Shown: piece after piece, positions 56,550 through 64,000 of the stretch | How the letters are laid out: each line of letters starts with the position of its first letter | How positions within the stretch are numbered: the first letter of the stretch is position 1 | Source of the DNA: Kitasatospora fiedleri | Lineage (GTDB): Bacteria > Actinomycetota > Actinomycetes > Streptomycetales > Streptomycetaceae | Assembly (NCBI RefSeq): GCF_948472415.1 | Contig: NZ_OX419520.1 | Location: 1-64,000 of the forward strand | DNA length: 64,000 bases | Direction of reading: 5' to 3' | Program-made: the position numbers and the translations under genes | The notes under the pieces: generated by a model | What the model was told of the DNA's origin: nothing | The model's database searches: none | The model's input: only the letters and a program-made list of their open reading frames with translations

Positions 56550-57678
56550 CGCCCCGGACCGATGACGGCGGCCGGCCCTCCGCCGACTACCGGCTCACCG
56601 CGCTGTCCGACGTCGAGGAGGAGCCGAACAGCTTCGGACGCAAGGCCCCCTGGCTCCTGGAGGACCGGCTCCGCGTGGGCGGAGGCCGCCAAGTCCGGCG
56701 GCGCCGCAGTCTGGATGCAGATCAACCACCCCGGCCGCCAGGTCGCCTCCGACATGCCCGGCGTCGTCTGGGGCCCCTCCGACCTCGGCGTCGACCTCGG
56801 TCGGCACAGCGGCCGCTTCGGCCGCCCCACCGCCATGACCCCGAGCAGATCGCGGCCACCGTGCAGCGCTTCGCCCGCACGGCCGCCCGCGCCGAACAGG
56901 CCGGCTTCGACGGGGTGGAGATCCACGCCGCGCACGGCTACCTGCTGTCGCAGTTCCTCTCCCCGCTCGTCAACAGGCGCACCGACGCCTGGGGCGGCCC
57001 CCTGGAGAACCGGGCCAGGATGCTGCTGGACACCGTCCGCGCCGTCCGCGCGGCCGTCCCGCCCGCCTTCACCGTCGCCGTGAAGATCAACTCCGCGGAC
57101 TTCCAGCGCGGCGGATTCGACGCCGACGACGCCCGCCAGGTGATCGCCTGGCTGGCGCCGCTCGGCGTCGACCTGGTCGAACTCTCCGGCGGCAGCTACG
57201 AGAGCCCCGCCATGACCGGCCGCGCCACCGACACCCGCACCCGGCCCGCGAAGCCTACTTCCTGGAACTGGCCGAGGACCTGGTCACCACCAGCCCCCTC
57301 CCGCTGATGCTCACCGGCGGCATCACCCGCCGCGCCACCGTCGAACAGGTCCTCGCCGGCGGCGTCGCACTCGTCGGCATGGGCACCGCCCTCGCCGTCA
57401 CCCCCGACCTCCCGGACCGCTGGCGCCACGGCCGCGAAGCCGACCAGCGGATGCGGCCGGTCACCTGGAAGGACAAGCCCCTCGCCTCCGCCGCCGCCAT
57501 GGCCCAGGTCCGCCGCCAACTGCGCCGCCTCGCCCGTGGCAGCCGCCCGCGCCCCGGCTTCCACCCGGCCCTCGCCCTGCTGACCGAGCAACTCCAGCAG
57601 CGCCGGGCCCTGCGCCGCTACCGCGCCTGGCTGCCGACGCGGCAGCACGCCACCCCCGACAGCCACCCGCACCGGTGA
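56550..57678 (+). pseudogene. 5'-truncated NADH:flavin oxidoreductase (old yellow enzyme)
   Basis: The C-terminal three quarters of an OYE-type FMN enzyme: SGGAAVWMQINHPGRQVAS, AGFDGVEIHAAHGYLLSQFL (active-site His), RTDAWGGPLENRARMLLDTV, TVAVKINSADFQRGGFDADD, PLMLTGGITRRATVEQVLAG and GVALVGMGTALAVTPDLP. Frame changes near 56838 and 57245 are each one base short, but near 56685 two bases are missing or one is added. The first 45 or more residues, with the FMN-binding PxxLGPLxLRN segment, are absent because the preceding small gene ends 40 bp upstream. It is therefore probably a relic. Confidence 0.75.
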
Positions 57679-57733
57679 CGGCGGGCCGGTTCCGCGCCCG
57701 GCGGAGCCGTCCGCCGGACGCTTCGGCTCCGAC

Positions 57734-57985
57734 TCAGTCGCCCACCACGACCTCGGCCCCGGCCCCGGTCTCGACTTCCGCCCCGGCCTCCCAGCGCAGC
57801 AGGTCGCCCGGCTGGCACTCCAGCACCTCGCAGAGCGCGGCGAGCGTCGCGAAGCGCACCGCCTTGGCGCGGCCGTTCTTGAGCACCGCCAGGTTGGCGG
57901 GCGTGATTCCCACGCGGTCCGCGAGTTCGCCGACGGACATCTTCCGCCGGGCCAGCATCACGTCGATGTCGACCGCGATCGGCAT
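57734..57985 (-). CDS. XRE (Cro/C1-type) regulator, small
   Basis: 83 residues: MLARRKMSVGELADRVGITP, ANLAVLKNGRAKAVRFATLA and ALCEVLECQPGDLLRWEAGA are the HTH and end helix of the YozG/Cro group. The start ATG overlaps the DUF2975 stop (TGATG), so the two genes are translationally coupled. Such pairs are autoregulated membrane-protein/regulator units. Confidence 0.92.
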   Translation of the reverse strand: MPIAVDIDVMLARRKMSVGELADRVGITPANLAVLKNGRAKAVRFATLAALCEVLECQPGDLLRWEAGAEVETGAGAEVVVGD

Positions 57986-58476
57986 CAGATCACCTCGTCC
58001 AACTCGGCCTGCATCCTGGCCGCTTCGACGTCGCGGGCGACCGCCTGGGCGAGCAGCGTGCGCAGCACGAACACGATGAGCGCGACTCCCAGGACCGCCA
58101 CGCCGATCCCGCCCATGATGAGGGTGACGCCGGGGTCGTCCCGCTGGCCGGGCGCGTTCAGGGCCGCGACCGCGAACCACACGACGGCCGCCGCGACGAT
58201 CGCCCCGATGATGCCGTCCACGTACCGGAAGGCGGCGGGGGAGAACACCGTCCCGCGCCGCACCATCGTGACCAGCCGCCACACGCAGACCATGGCGGCC
58301 TGGGCCGCCCCGATCCCCAGGATCGTGACCACGCGCAGCGAAGTCAGCGGGAGCGACCCGTCCTCCGGGTCGCTCCCACTGACCAGCACCCACAGCATCA
58401 GCGCCTGCACCAGCACGCTGCCGGCGAACACCACCGCGAGCACGGCGCGCAGCGCGCGCACCACCAGCTCTCCCAT
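57985..58476 (-). CDS. DUF2975 membrane protein
   Basis: 163 residues, four hydrophobic segments: LVVRALRAVLAVVFAGSVLV, VVTILGIGAAQAAMVCVWRL, IIGAIVAAAVVWFAVAALNA and IMGGIGVAVLGVALIVFVLR. The ATG at 58476 is chosen because GGAAGGATGG precedes it; an ATG five codons earlier is possible. It commonly pairs with a small XRE regulator, as here. It may signal membrane state to the regulator (inference). Confidence 0.88.
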   Translation of the reverse strand: MGELVVRALRAVLAVVFAGSVLVQALMLWVLVSGSDPEDGSLPLTSLRVVTILGIGAAQAAMVCVWRLVTMVRRGTVFSPAAFRYVDGIIGAIVAAAVVWFAVAALNAPGQRDDPGVTLIMGGIGVAVLGVALIVFVLRTLLAQAVARDVEAARMQAELDEVI

Positions 58477-58487
58477 GCCCCATCCTT

Positions 58488-58525
58488 CCATCGAGATGCG
58501 ATGGAAATCTATCGAAAATCGATAG
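58488..58525. promoter_or_regulatory. Two adjacent palindromes upstream of DUF2975/XRE
   Basis: CCATCG-5-CGATGG (58488-58504) and CTATCGA-3-TCGATAG (58509-58525) lie back to back just before the DUF2975 start in an AT-rich stretch. They share the ATCG/CGAT half-site and are probably operators of the XRE protein. Confidence 0.65.
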
Positions 58526-58641
58526 GTGGAGCAAGGTTCGAGCCGGAGGGCGGACAGCGCCCCCGCGCAACCGGTTCATCGACCCCTACGGCCGCGGCGG
58601 CCGGAGCCGCCGCCTCGCCACGCTCATCGCGCTCACCACGT

Positions 58642-58859
58642 TCACCACGCGAAGATCCGCCCGACGGCGAAGCCGATGCAGCAGACGACCATCACCACGA
58701 TGATCAGGAGGGGTATCCAGCCGGGCCAGGCCGTGTGCAGTTCCACCGGCTCGGGGTGGAGATGCCGTGCGTCGTGGAGCCTTCGCCCTCGGGCGTCTCG
58801 GTCGGTGCGGAGTGGCCCGGCAACTGCACCGGGGCGGGAACAGAGTTGCTGACGGACAT
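58642..58859 (-). CDS. Small membrane protein, recovered by one frame correction
   Basis: As read, the upstream half (MSVSNSVPAPVQLPGHSAPT, then ETPEGEGSTTHGISTP) and the downstream half (EPVELHTAWPGWIPL, IIVVMVVCCIGFAVGRIFAW) lie in different frames. Adding one C to the CCCC run near 58755 joins them into about 72 residues: a Pro/Ser/Thr-rich front and one terminal membrane helix. A good GGAGGACGCC site precedes the ATG at 58859. Confidence 0.65.
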
Positions 58860-58976
58860 GGCGTCCTCCCGATTTCCCGAGTGGTCTGGTGCGTCGACGT
58901 GCTTCCACCTCCACGGTCCACCCGACGGCGCCCGAGCGCAAAACCCGGGCCGGAACCGCTGCGCCGCCGCGCCGCC

Positions 58977-59870
58977 TCAGACCTGTTCGCGGGGCACGGG
59001 CATCGCCCAGCGGATCGCCCGCACCACGGCCAGACCGAGCGGCCGGACCGCCGCGGCGCTGAGGGGATCGGACGGCAGGCCCAGCAGGGCGCGGTGTTCC
59101 GGGGCGGGCAGGCCCGTGGCGGCCGCGGCCAGCGCGCCGTAGGCGGGACGCACGGGCAGGGGGAGCGGCGGGCGGAACAGCAGGAAGCGGGCGGCGGCCC
59201 GGGCCTCGGCCGTCCTGGCCAGCTCCGGCCGGTAGGAGCGCAGGACGGCGGCGAGGGCCGCGAGGTCGCGGGGCGGGTCCTGCACCCCGAGGGCGGCGGC
59301 CACCTCGGCCGTGTCCGCCACGTAGGCGTCACAGCCCGCGGCGTCCAACGGCCGTGCCCCGTACACCTGGTGGGCCCGCAGGAAACTGTCGGTCTCCGCC
59401 GCGTGCACCCAGGCCAGCAGGTGCGGGTCGTCGGCGCGGTAGGGGAGCCCGGCGGCCGTGGTGCCACGGACGCGGGCGTGCACGGCGCGGACCCGGTCCA
59501 CCGCGGCCCGGGCGTCGTCCGCGGTGCCGAAGGTGGTGACGGCCAGGAAGGTGCTGGTGCGCTGGAGCCGCCCCCACGGGTCGCTGCGGTAGCCGGAGTG
59601 CGCGGCGACCGCCGCCATGGCCGACGGGTGCAGCGACTGGACCAGCAGCGCGGCCAACCCGCCGACGAACATCGAGGCGTCACCGTGCACCGTCCGGATC
59701 GGCCGGTCCGGAGCGAACCAGCGCGCCCCCGGAGTCCCGTGGATGCGCTGCCGCACCGCCGGCCCGTCCGGCCCGGCCACCCTCGCGAACAGCGCCGCCC
59801 CCAACCGCTCCCGCAGCCCGAGCCGCTCCTGCACCCCGCCCGACGACACCCCGCCGCGCTCCGCGTCCAT
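58977..59870 (-). CDS. DUF2236 (MpaB-like) oxygenase family protein
   Basis: 297 residues: IRTVHGDASMFVGGLAALLV, QSLHPSAMAAVAAHSGYRSD, PWGRLQRTSTFLAVTTFGTA, LLAWVHAAETDSFLRAHQVY and LPAPEHRALLGLPSDPLS are family segments related to the heme proteins MpaB and latex-clearing protein. Start ATG at 59870 has GTGGAGGGC before it. Heme-dependent oxygenase activity is likely for the fold but the substrate is unknown. Confidence 0.88.
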   Translation of the reverse strand: MDAERGGVSSGGVQERLGLRERLGAALFARVAGPDGPAVRQRIHGTPGARWFAPDRPIRTVHGDASMFVGGLAALLVQSLHPSAMAAVAAHSGYRSDPWGRLQRTSTFLAVTTFGTADDARAAVDRVRAVHARVRGTTAAGLPYRADDPHLLAWVHAAETDSFLRAHQVYGARPLDAAGCDAYVADTAEVAAALGVQDPPRDLAALAAVLRSYRPELARTAEARAAARFLLFRPPLPLPVRPAYGALAAAATGLPAPEHRALLGLPSDPLSAAAVRPLGLAVVRAIRWAMPVPREQV

Positions 59871-60387
59871 GCCCTCCACGGTAGGCGCTGACCCGGACGG
59901 CACCAAGCCGCGCACCCGCCCACCCGTCCGCCGACCGGCTCTGTCCAGGGCGCGGGAGATCGGGCCTCGGCGTGGAACCGCCCCGGCGCGACGTCCACGT
60001 CCCCGCCGCAACGACACGAGACCGGGCGCGGTAGTGGTCGGCCGCCGGGCCCGGCCCCAGGCCCGGCCCCGGGCGCAGCGCGCACCCCGCCGTGCCAGCG
60101 GGCCGCCGTGGTGGAACTCCTGCCCGGGCGACGGTCGGTGCGGACCGAGACCCGGGCCCTACCGCGCGGGGGCCGGTTACCGCTCAGGTCTGTCCCGTCC
60201 GCCGCCAGGGCTGTTGCGCCGCTTGCCCGCCGTCCCGGTCGGTCGACGCGGTCTCCGCAGCCACGTTCGAGGCGGCTGGCCCGGTCGCCTCGGGTCCGGG
60301 CCCGGTGGCAGCCGCGGAACGGTTCCACCGGCCCGGCCGACCACCCCGGTCGGCGACGGCTCCTTCCCGGGCGGGGGAGACCCCCCG
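59871..60387. other. 517-bp gap without a recognised gene
   Basis: GC-rich; open frames on both strands have no family features. GGCCCGGCCCCAGGCCCGGCCC-like repeats near 60047-60070 may end the MFS transcript. Confidence 0.5.
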
Positions 60388-61935
60388 TCAGGAACCGACC
60401 ACACCGTCCGCCTCACCCTCACCCTCACCCGCGCCCGCGTCCGCCTCCGCCCCGTCCCCCTCCCCGGCCCGGGCGATCCGGGCGGCCAGGAAGGCGAACG
60501 CCAGGGCCAGCACGGCCTGCACGGCCACGGTGACGGCGAAGCCGCGGGACAGCCCGCCATCGGCACCGTCGCTCGCACCTCCGCTCGCACCGCCGCCGCC
60601 CGCCGTCGCGGTGGCCACGGCGTGGAAGAGCCCGCCCAGGAGGGCCACGCCCAGGCCGAGGCCGAGTTGCTGCAGCGTGGTGAAGAGTCCGCCGGCGACG
60701 CCCGCCGCCCAGGTGGGGGTGCGCGACAGGACCGTGCGCAGGACCGGACCGTACATCAGGGCCTGGGTGACGCCGAGCAGGACCAGCAGCGGTTGCAGGG
60801 CCGCCGGGGCCCCGCCGCGGGTGCCGTCCACGGTGAGGGCGAGGCCCAGCAGCACGGCCGCCTGCCCGACGGCCGCGCCGGTCATCGTCCAGCGCCCGGT
60901 GCGGCGTTCCACGGCCGGCAGGACGAGGGCGGTGACGACGAATGCCGCGCCGAAGCCGAGCAGCAGCAGGACGGTGCCCCAGGCGTCCACGCCGAACGCG
61001 CTCTGGGCGAGCGCCGAGAACTCGTACAGGAAGGCCCCGTAACCGGTGAAGAACAGCAGCGTCATGACCAGGCCCCGGCGCACGGCCGGGGTGCGCAGCA
61101 CGCTCGGCGGCACGACGGGCAGTTCGCCGCGGCGTTCGGCGGCGCGCTGCGAGCGGGCGAAGACGGCGAGCACCGCGGCGCCCGCGGCCAGCATCGCGGA
61201 CACCGGGGCCGGGCCGCCCGCGGAGGTGCCGAGGGTCAGCGGCACCACGACGAGGAGCAGGCCGGTGCCGAGCAGCGTGGCCCCGCGCAGGTCGAGCGCC
61301 AGCGGAGCGGTCGAGCGCGACTCGGGCACGGTGCGCAGGGCGAGCAGCGCCGCCGCGCCCAGCGCCCCGGTGAGCACCTGGACCAGCCGCCAGCCCCAGT
61401 GCTCGCCGGCCGCCTGCGCCACCGCGCCCGCCAGGAGTTGGCCGGTGACGGTGGCGATGCCGCTGACGGCGGCGAACAGCGTGACGCCCAGCGCCCGCAG
61501 CCGCCCGGGCGCCGTGGACTGGATGGTGGACAGCACCTGCGGGGTGAAGAGCCCGGCGGCGGCGCCCAGCACGGCGCGCAGCACCACCAGGACGGCCAGG
61601 TTCGGCGCGAGCGCGGCCAGCACCGAGGCCGCGCCGAACGCGCCGACCCCGGCCGCGAGCAGCCGCCGCCGCCCGAACCGGTCGCCCAGGCGCCCCGCGA
61701 CGACGAGGGTCGCGGCGAACGCGGTGGTGTACGCGGACAGCACCAGCTGCCCGCCCGACACGCTCACCCCGAGGTCCGCGGTGATCGCGGGTTCGAGCAG
61801 GTTGACCGACCCGAACGTCATGTTCACGGGCAGGTAGGCGAGCAGCAGGACGGCGAGGCCGCCGCCGGTGAGGGCGCGCGCCGGACGCGGCACCACGGGA
61901 CGGGTGAGGGGAACGGTCTGTGCGGTCATGACCAC
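60388..61935 (-). CDS. MFS drug exporter, DHA2 type (14 helices)
   Basis: About 515 residues with roughly 14 hydrophobic segments. Helix 1 is AVLLLAYLPVNMTFGSVNLL, motif A is GRLGDRFGRRRLLAAGVGAF, and motif C-like residues lie in AAVSGIATVTGQLLAGAV. The C-terminal tail is Gly/Glu/Ala-rich (EGDGAEADAGAGEGEGEADG). An efflux pump for drugs or secondary metabolites. It is divergent from an XRE regulator and the operator-like palindromes at 61956-61989 lie between. A second ATG at 61929 is possible. Confidence 0.92.
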   Translation of the reverse strand: MVMTAQTVPLTRPVVPRPARALTGGGLAVLLLAYLPVNMTFGSVNLLEPAITADLGVSVSGGQLVLSAYTTAFAATLVVAGRLGDRFGRRRLLAAGVGAFGAASVLAALAPNLAVLVVLRAVLGAAAGLFTPQVLSTIQSTAPGRLRALGVTLFAAVSGIATVTGQLLAGAVAQAAGEHWGWRLVQVLTGALGAAALLALRTVPESRSTAPLALDLRGATLLGTGLLLVVVPLTLGTSAGGPAPVSAMLAAGAAVLAVFARSQRAAERRGELPVVPPSVLRTPAVRRGLVMTLLFFTGYGAFLYEFSALAQSAFGVDAWGTVLLLLGFGAAFVVTALVLPAVERRTGRWTMTGAAVGQAAVLLGLALTVDGTRGGAPAALQPLLVLLGVTQALMYGPVLRTVLSRTPTWAAGVAGGLFTTLQQLGLGLGVALLGGLFHAVATATAGGGGASGGASDGADGGLSRGFAVTVAVQAVLALAFAFLAARIARAGEGDGAEADAGAGEGEGEADGVVGS

Positions 61936-61955
61936 GACCCTGCGCCCCGCCCGAT

Positions 61956-61989
61956 CCTGGTACCAGGAGCCTGGTCATACGGGTACCAG
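61956..61989. promoter_or_regulatory. CCTGGTACCAGG palindrome in the divergent MFS/XRE promoter
   Basis: A perfect 12-bp palindrome at 61956-61967 is followed by a second, gapped CTGGT-9-ACCAG (61971-61989). Both lie in the 96-bp gap between the genes and are the likely operator of the XRE protein. Confidence 0.7.
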
Positions 61990-62031
61990 CACCACCTGGA
62001 TCTGCCCGCCGCGAGCCGCGACACTGGTGCG

Positions 62032-62922
62032 GTGACCACCTCGACGCCCGACCGCAGCGCCCTCGGCGCCTTCCTGCGCGCCCGCCGCGCCCGCCTCACC
62101 CCCGGCGACGTGGGCCTGCCCGCGGCCGGCCGCCGCCGCACGCCCGGCCTGCGGCGCGAGGAGGTCGCGCAGCTCGCCGGCGTCGGGGTCACCTGGTACA
62201 CCTGGCTCGAACAGGGCCGGGCCAAGAACGCCTCCGACCAGGTCCTGGACGCGGTCGCGCGCGTCCTGCGCCTGGATGCCGCCGAACACCGGCACCTGAT
62301 GGCGCTCGCGGGCCGCGGCACGGCCGCCCAGCCGGGGCCGCCGATCGACCTGCGCCCCGAGCACACCGCCCTGCTGGCCAAACTGCTGCCGTACCCGGCC
62401 GCCGTGCAGACCGACTGCTACGACCTGGTCGCGGCCAACCGCACCTACCGCTACCTGTTCGCCGACCTGGACGCGTACCCGGTCGAGGAACGCAACTGCG
62501 CCTGGCTGATGTTCACCGAACCGAGCTGGCGCAACAGCCTGGTCGACGAGGACACCGTCCTGCGCGAGATCACCGCGAAGCTCCGCACCCGCCAGCCCGA
62601 GCACCGCGACGACCCCCGCTGGAACGCCCTGATCACCCGGCTGCGCCAGGAGTCGCCGGACTTCGTGCGGCACTGGGAGTCGTACGAGGTCGTGGGCGAC
62701 CGCACCCAGCTGCGCCGCTACCAGTCCCCGCGCGTCGGCACCCTCGACGTCCAGTTCCAGAGCCTGTGGCTGGACCGGGCCCGGGACGCCCGGATCGTCG
62801 TCATGACCCCCACCGACGCCGCCACCACCCAACGCCTGGAACGCCTCGACTCCCTGGTCGGCGCCGCCCCGGCCTGGACCTCCCGCGACGACTCCGCCGC
62901 CGACGCGGCCACCGGCGCCTGA
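62032..62922 (+). CDS. XRE regulator with MmyB-like ligand domain
   Basis: 296 residues from GTG. The HTH is LGAFLRARRARLTPGDVGLP, RRTPGLRREEVAQLAGVGVT and WYTWLEQGRAKNASDQVLDA. The rest is the MmyB-like PAS-type fatty-acid-binding domain (LPYPAAVQTDCYDLVAANRT, LMFTEPSWRNSLVDEDTV, FVRHWESYEVVGDRTQLRRY). This family usually controls an adjacent exporter or dehydrogenase; here the MFS gene is divergent. Confidence 0.93.
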   Translation: MTTSTPDRSALGAFLRARRARLTPGDVGLPAAGRRRTPGLRREEVAQLAGVGVTWYTWLEQGRAKNASDQVLDAVARVLRLDAAEHRHLMALAGRGTAAQPGPPIDLRPEHTALLAKLLPYPAAVQTDCYDLVAANRTYRYLFADLDAYPVEERNCAWLMFTEPSWRNSLVDEDTVLREITAKLRTRQPEHRDDPRWNALITRLRQESPDFVRHWESYEVVGDRTQLRRYQSPRVGTLDVQFQSLWLDRARDARIVVMTPTDAATTQRLERLDSLVGAAPAWTSRDDSAADAATGA

Positions 62923-63059
62923 GCACCCCGTCCTGGACGCCGCCGGTGCCGCCACGGCGCGCTCTGCGGCAGCCACATCGGCCGACTCGACGCGGTCGCC
63001 GACATCTCGGGCTGCTTCACCATCAGCTGACCCGCCGCACCCCGGGGCCGGCCGCCGGG

Positions 63060-63258
63060 CCTGTTCGCAGGCAGCCTCGACGTCCGCGAGCCAGCCGAGG
63101 TACCAGCCGGCGAAGTCCAGGGGAGAGCCGTCGGTGCCGCGCACCGGCTGAAGGTCCGTGCCGCCGATGCGATCGTCATGCCGCATTCGGCCCCGCTCCG
63201 GCCCGGTGACCACCAGCCGGACCACCGTCCAGCAGCCCTCCTCGCACGGGGGCAGCGC
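63060..63258 (-). pseudogene. SMI1/KNR4-like C-terminal remnant
   Basis: PCEEGCWTVVRLVVTGPERG, then DLQPVRGTDGSPLDFAGWYL and GWLADVEAACEQ resemble the end of SMI1/KNR4-domain proteins, which are often immunity proteins for contact-dependent toxins (family knowledge). A stop lies in frame just upstream (63259-63261) and there is no start, so only the tail remains. The assignment rests on pattern memory. Confidence 0.45.
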
Positions 63259-63957
63259 CCTAGCCGTGCGGCGCGGTCGTGGCGCCCGACCCTATCGCTG
63301 CCCCGGGCGCTCGGCCTGCCCGGGGCGCCGGCGCCGACGACGGCCGGAAAGTACCGCCGTCGAGCTCAGCGGAACCAGCAGAGCACCCGACAGAGGGGCC
63401 GGCCGTCGAACTCGCGGCCATCAAGATCGGCAGAACAACCGCCACCCACCGCCCCTTCCACGCCCGCCACCGCGCGAACGGATCGGCCGGACGCGGGCTG
63501 TCCGCCGGCGGTAGGGCAGACTGTGCCCATGAGTCCCGACCGCCGCCCCCTGGGGCTGGCCTTCTCCGAACCCGCGGCCGACCAGGCCCTCCCGGCAGGC
63601 CAACACCCGCGCCCCCTGTCCGTCGACCGCTCCCCGTTCCTCGAGCCGGACCCGGACGCGCCCGCCCCGCCGGCACTCCGCCGCCCGCCCAATCACCAGG
63701 TCTGAGCTCCCGATCCGGCTCGCCCTCTGCACCGTCCTGGCTGTCCCCGCCACCACCTCGGCCCCGCCCTTCGTGCTCTGACGGGGCGACAGAACCAGAC
63801 TTCAGGAATCAAGCCGGACGCCTCCCCGCAGCACGCTGAGGAGGTCCTTCGCGGACGTGGTCGGCCAGGGCCCAGTAGCCGTGGTTGCGGCCGTCGTTCG
63901 GCACCACGGATTCCGGTTCCCGCCCCCGGGTCCCTGTCGCCACCTCTGCCCGGGCCG

Positions 63958-64000
63958 GCGCGCAGACCCACGGGAGCACTGCGCGCAGACCCACGGGAGC
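63958..64000. repeat. 20-bp direct repeat at the window edge
   Basis: GCGCGCAGACCCACGGGAGC occurs at 63958-63977 and 63981-64000, period 23. The array may continue beyond the window. Confidence 0.75.

Larger units (their letters stand above)
62923..64000. other. Gene-poor end of the window with fragments
   Basis: No complete gene is seen. A short plus-strand tail at about 62953-63030 (HGALCGSHIGRLDAVADISG, then CFTIS and stop) may be a protein C-terminus. A SMI1/KNR4-like remnant is listed separately. A 58-residue plus frame from about 63529 and a minus frame with NHGYWALADHVREGPPQR near 63870 could not be assigned. Confidence 0.5.

Noticed and set aside
59617-62922. 1101-residue plus-strand frame across the MFS gene
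   Set aside because: Only its last 296 residues are real (XRE regulator from 62032). The rest is antisense to the DUF2236 and MFS genes.
1-64000. rRNA, tRNA or riboswitch genes
   Set aside because: No cloverleaf, rRNA-like segment or known riboswitch core was recognised by eye; a covariance-model search was not possible.

Overview
The window is very GC-rich DNA with strong third-position GC bias, frequent GTG starts, GGAGG-type ribosome binding sites and many secreted hydrolases. With SapA-like, EF-hand, LAL and DUF1990 proteins this points to the Streptomycetaceae, Streptomyces or Kitasatospora (inference from gene content; no rRNA or tRNA gene was seen). About 35 genuine reading frames switch frame, and at nearly every switch checked the break is one base missing from a run of G or C. 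I therefore read most interrupted genes as intact genes in a sequence with homopolymer under-calls and give them as single CDSs with the break positions. Only three stretches look truly decayed: a Nudix remnant near 24.1 kb, an old yellow enzyme remnant near 57 kb, and a SMI1/KNR4-like tail near 63.2 kb.

Region 1 (1-13.7 kb) is a hemicellulose-saccharide locus. It holds a sugar isomerase, a GH52 beta-xylosidase, a secreted GH12 glucanase, an AraC and a LacI regulator with candidate operators, a three-gene LplABC-like ABC importer without its own ATPase, two Gfo/Idh/MocA dehydrogenases and a second sugar isomerase. It ends in a 21-bp-stem terminator.

Region 2 (13.7-22.9 kb) holds two secreted cyanophycinase-like S51 peptidases, two paralogous amino-acid binding lipoproteins, one permease, one ATPase, an M20 peptidase and an RpiR regulator. 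The simplest reading is extracellular cleavage of a cyanophycin-like polymer followed by uptake and hydrolysis of the products. A 168-bp palindromic MITE-like element sits exactly on the stop codon of the second cyanophycinase.

Region 3 (23-33 kb) is mixed: an NmrA-like oxidoreductase, two proteins sharing an FVDDPRQA motif (one with 28-residue tandem repeats) behind a possible SigB-type promoter, an aldo/keto reductase with TetR, two overlapping secreted-protein genes, divergent EF-hand genes, DUF1990 and a class A beta-lactamase-like hydrolase. Region 4 (33.4-41.2 kb) contains an intact 1447-residue GH87 alpha-1,3-glucanase with many carbohydrate-binding modules, small membrane and secreted proteins, a metallophosphatase and a SapA-like protein. 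Region 5 (41.3-52.3 kb) has SRPBCC and VOC proteins around a large hairpin, a miniature LAL regulator with a lost Walker A motif, an epoxide-hydrolase-like enzyme, a two-gene cassette of a PrnB/IDO-like heme protein and an ATP-grasp ligase, a tannase-family esterase and a full-length LAL regulator. Region 6 (52.4-64 kb) has a CDF metal transporter, a TetR/SDR pair with repeat operators, arylamine N-acetyltransferase, an XRE/DUF2975 pair, DUF2236, an MFS exporter with a divergent XRE regulator, and a gene-poor end.

The best candidates for undescribed biology are the cyanophycinase/ABC/M20 locus with its paired inverted repeats and the PrnB-like/ATP-grasp cassette.
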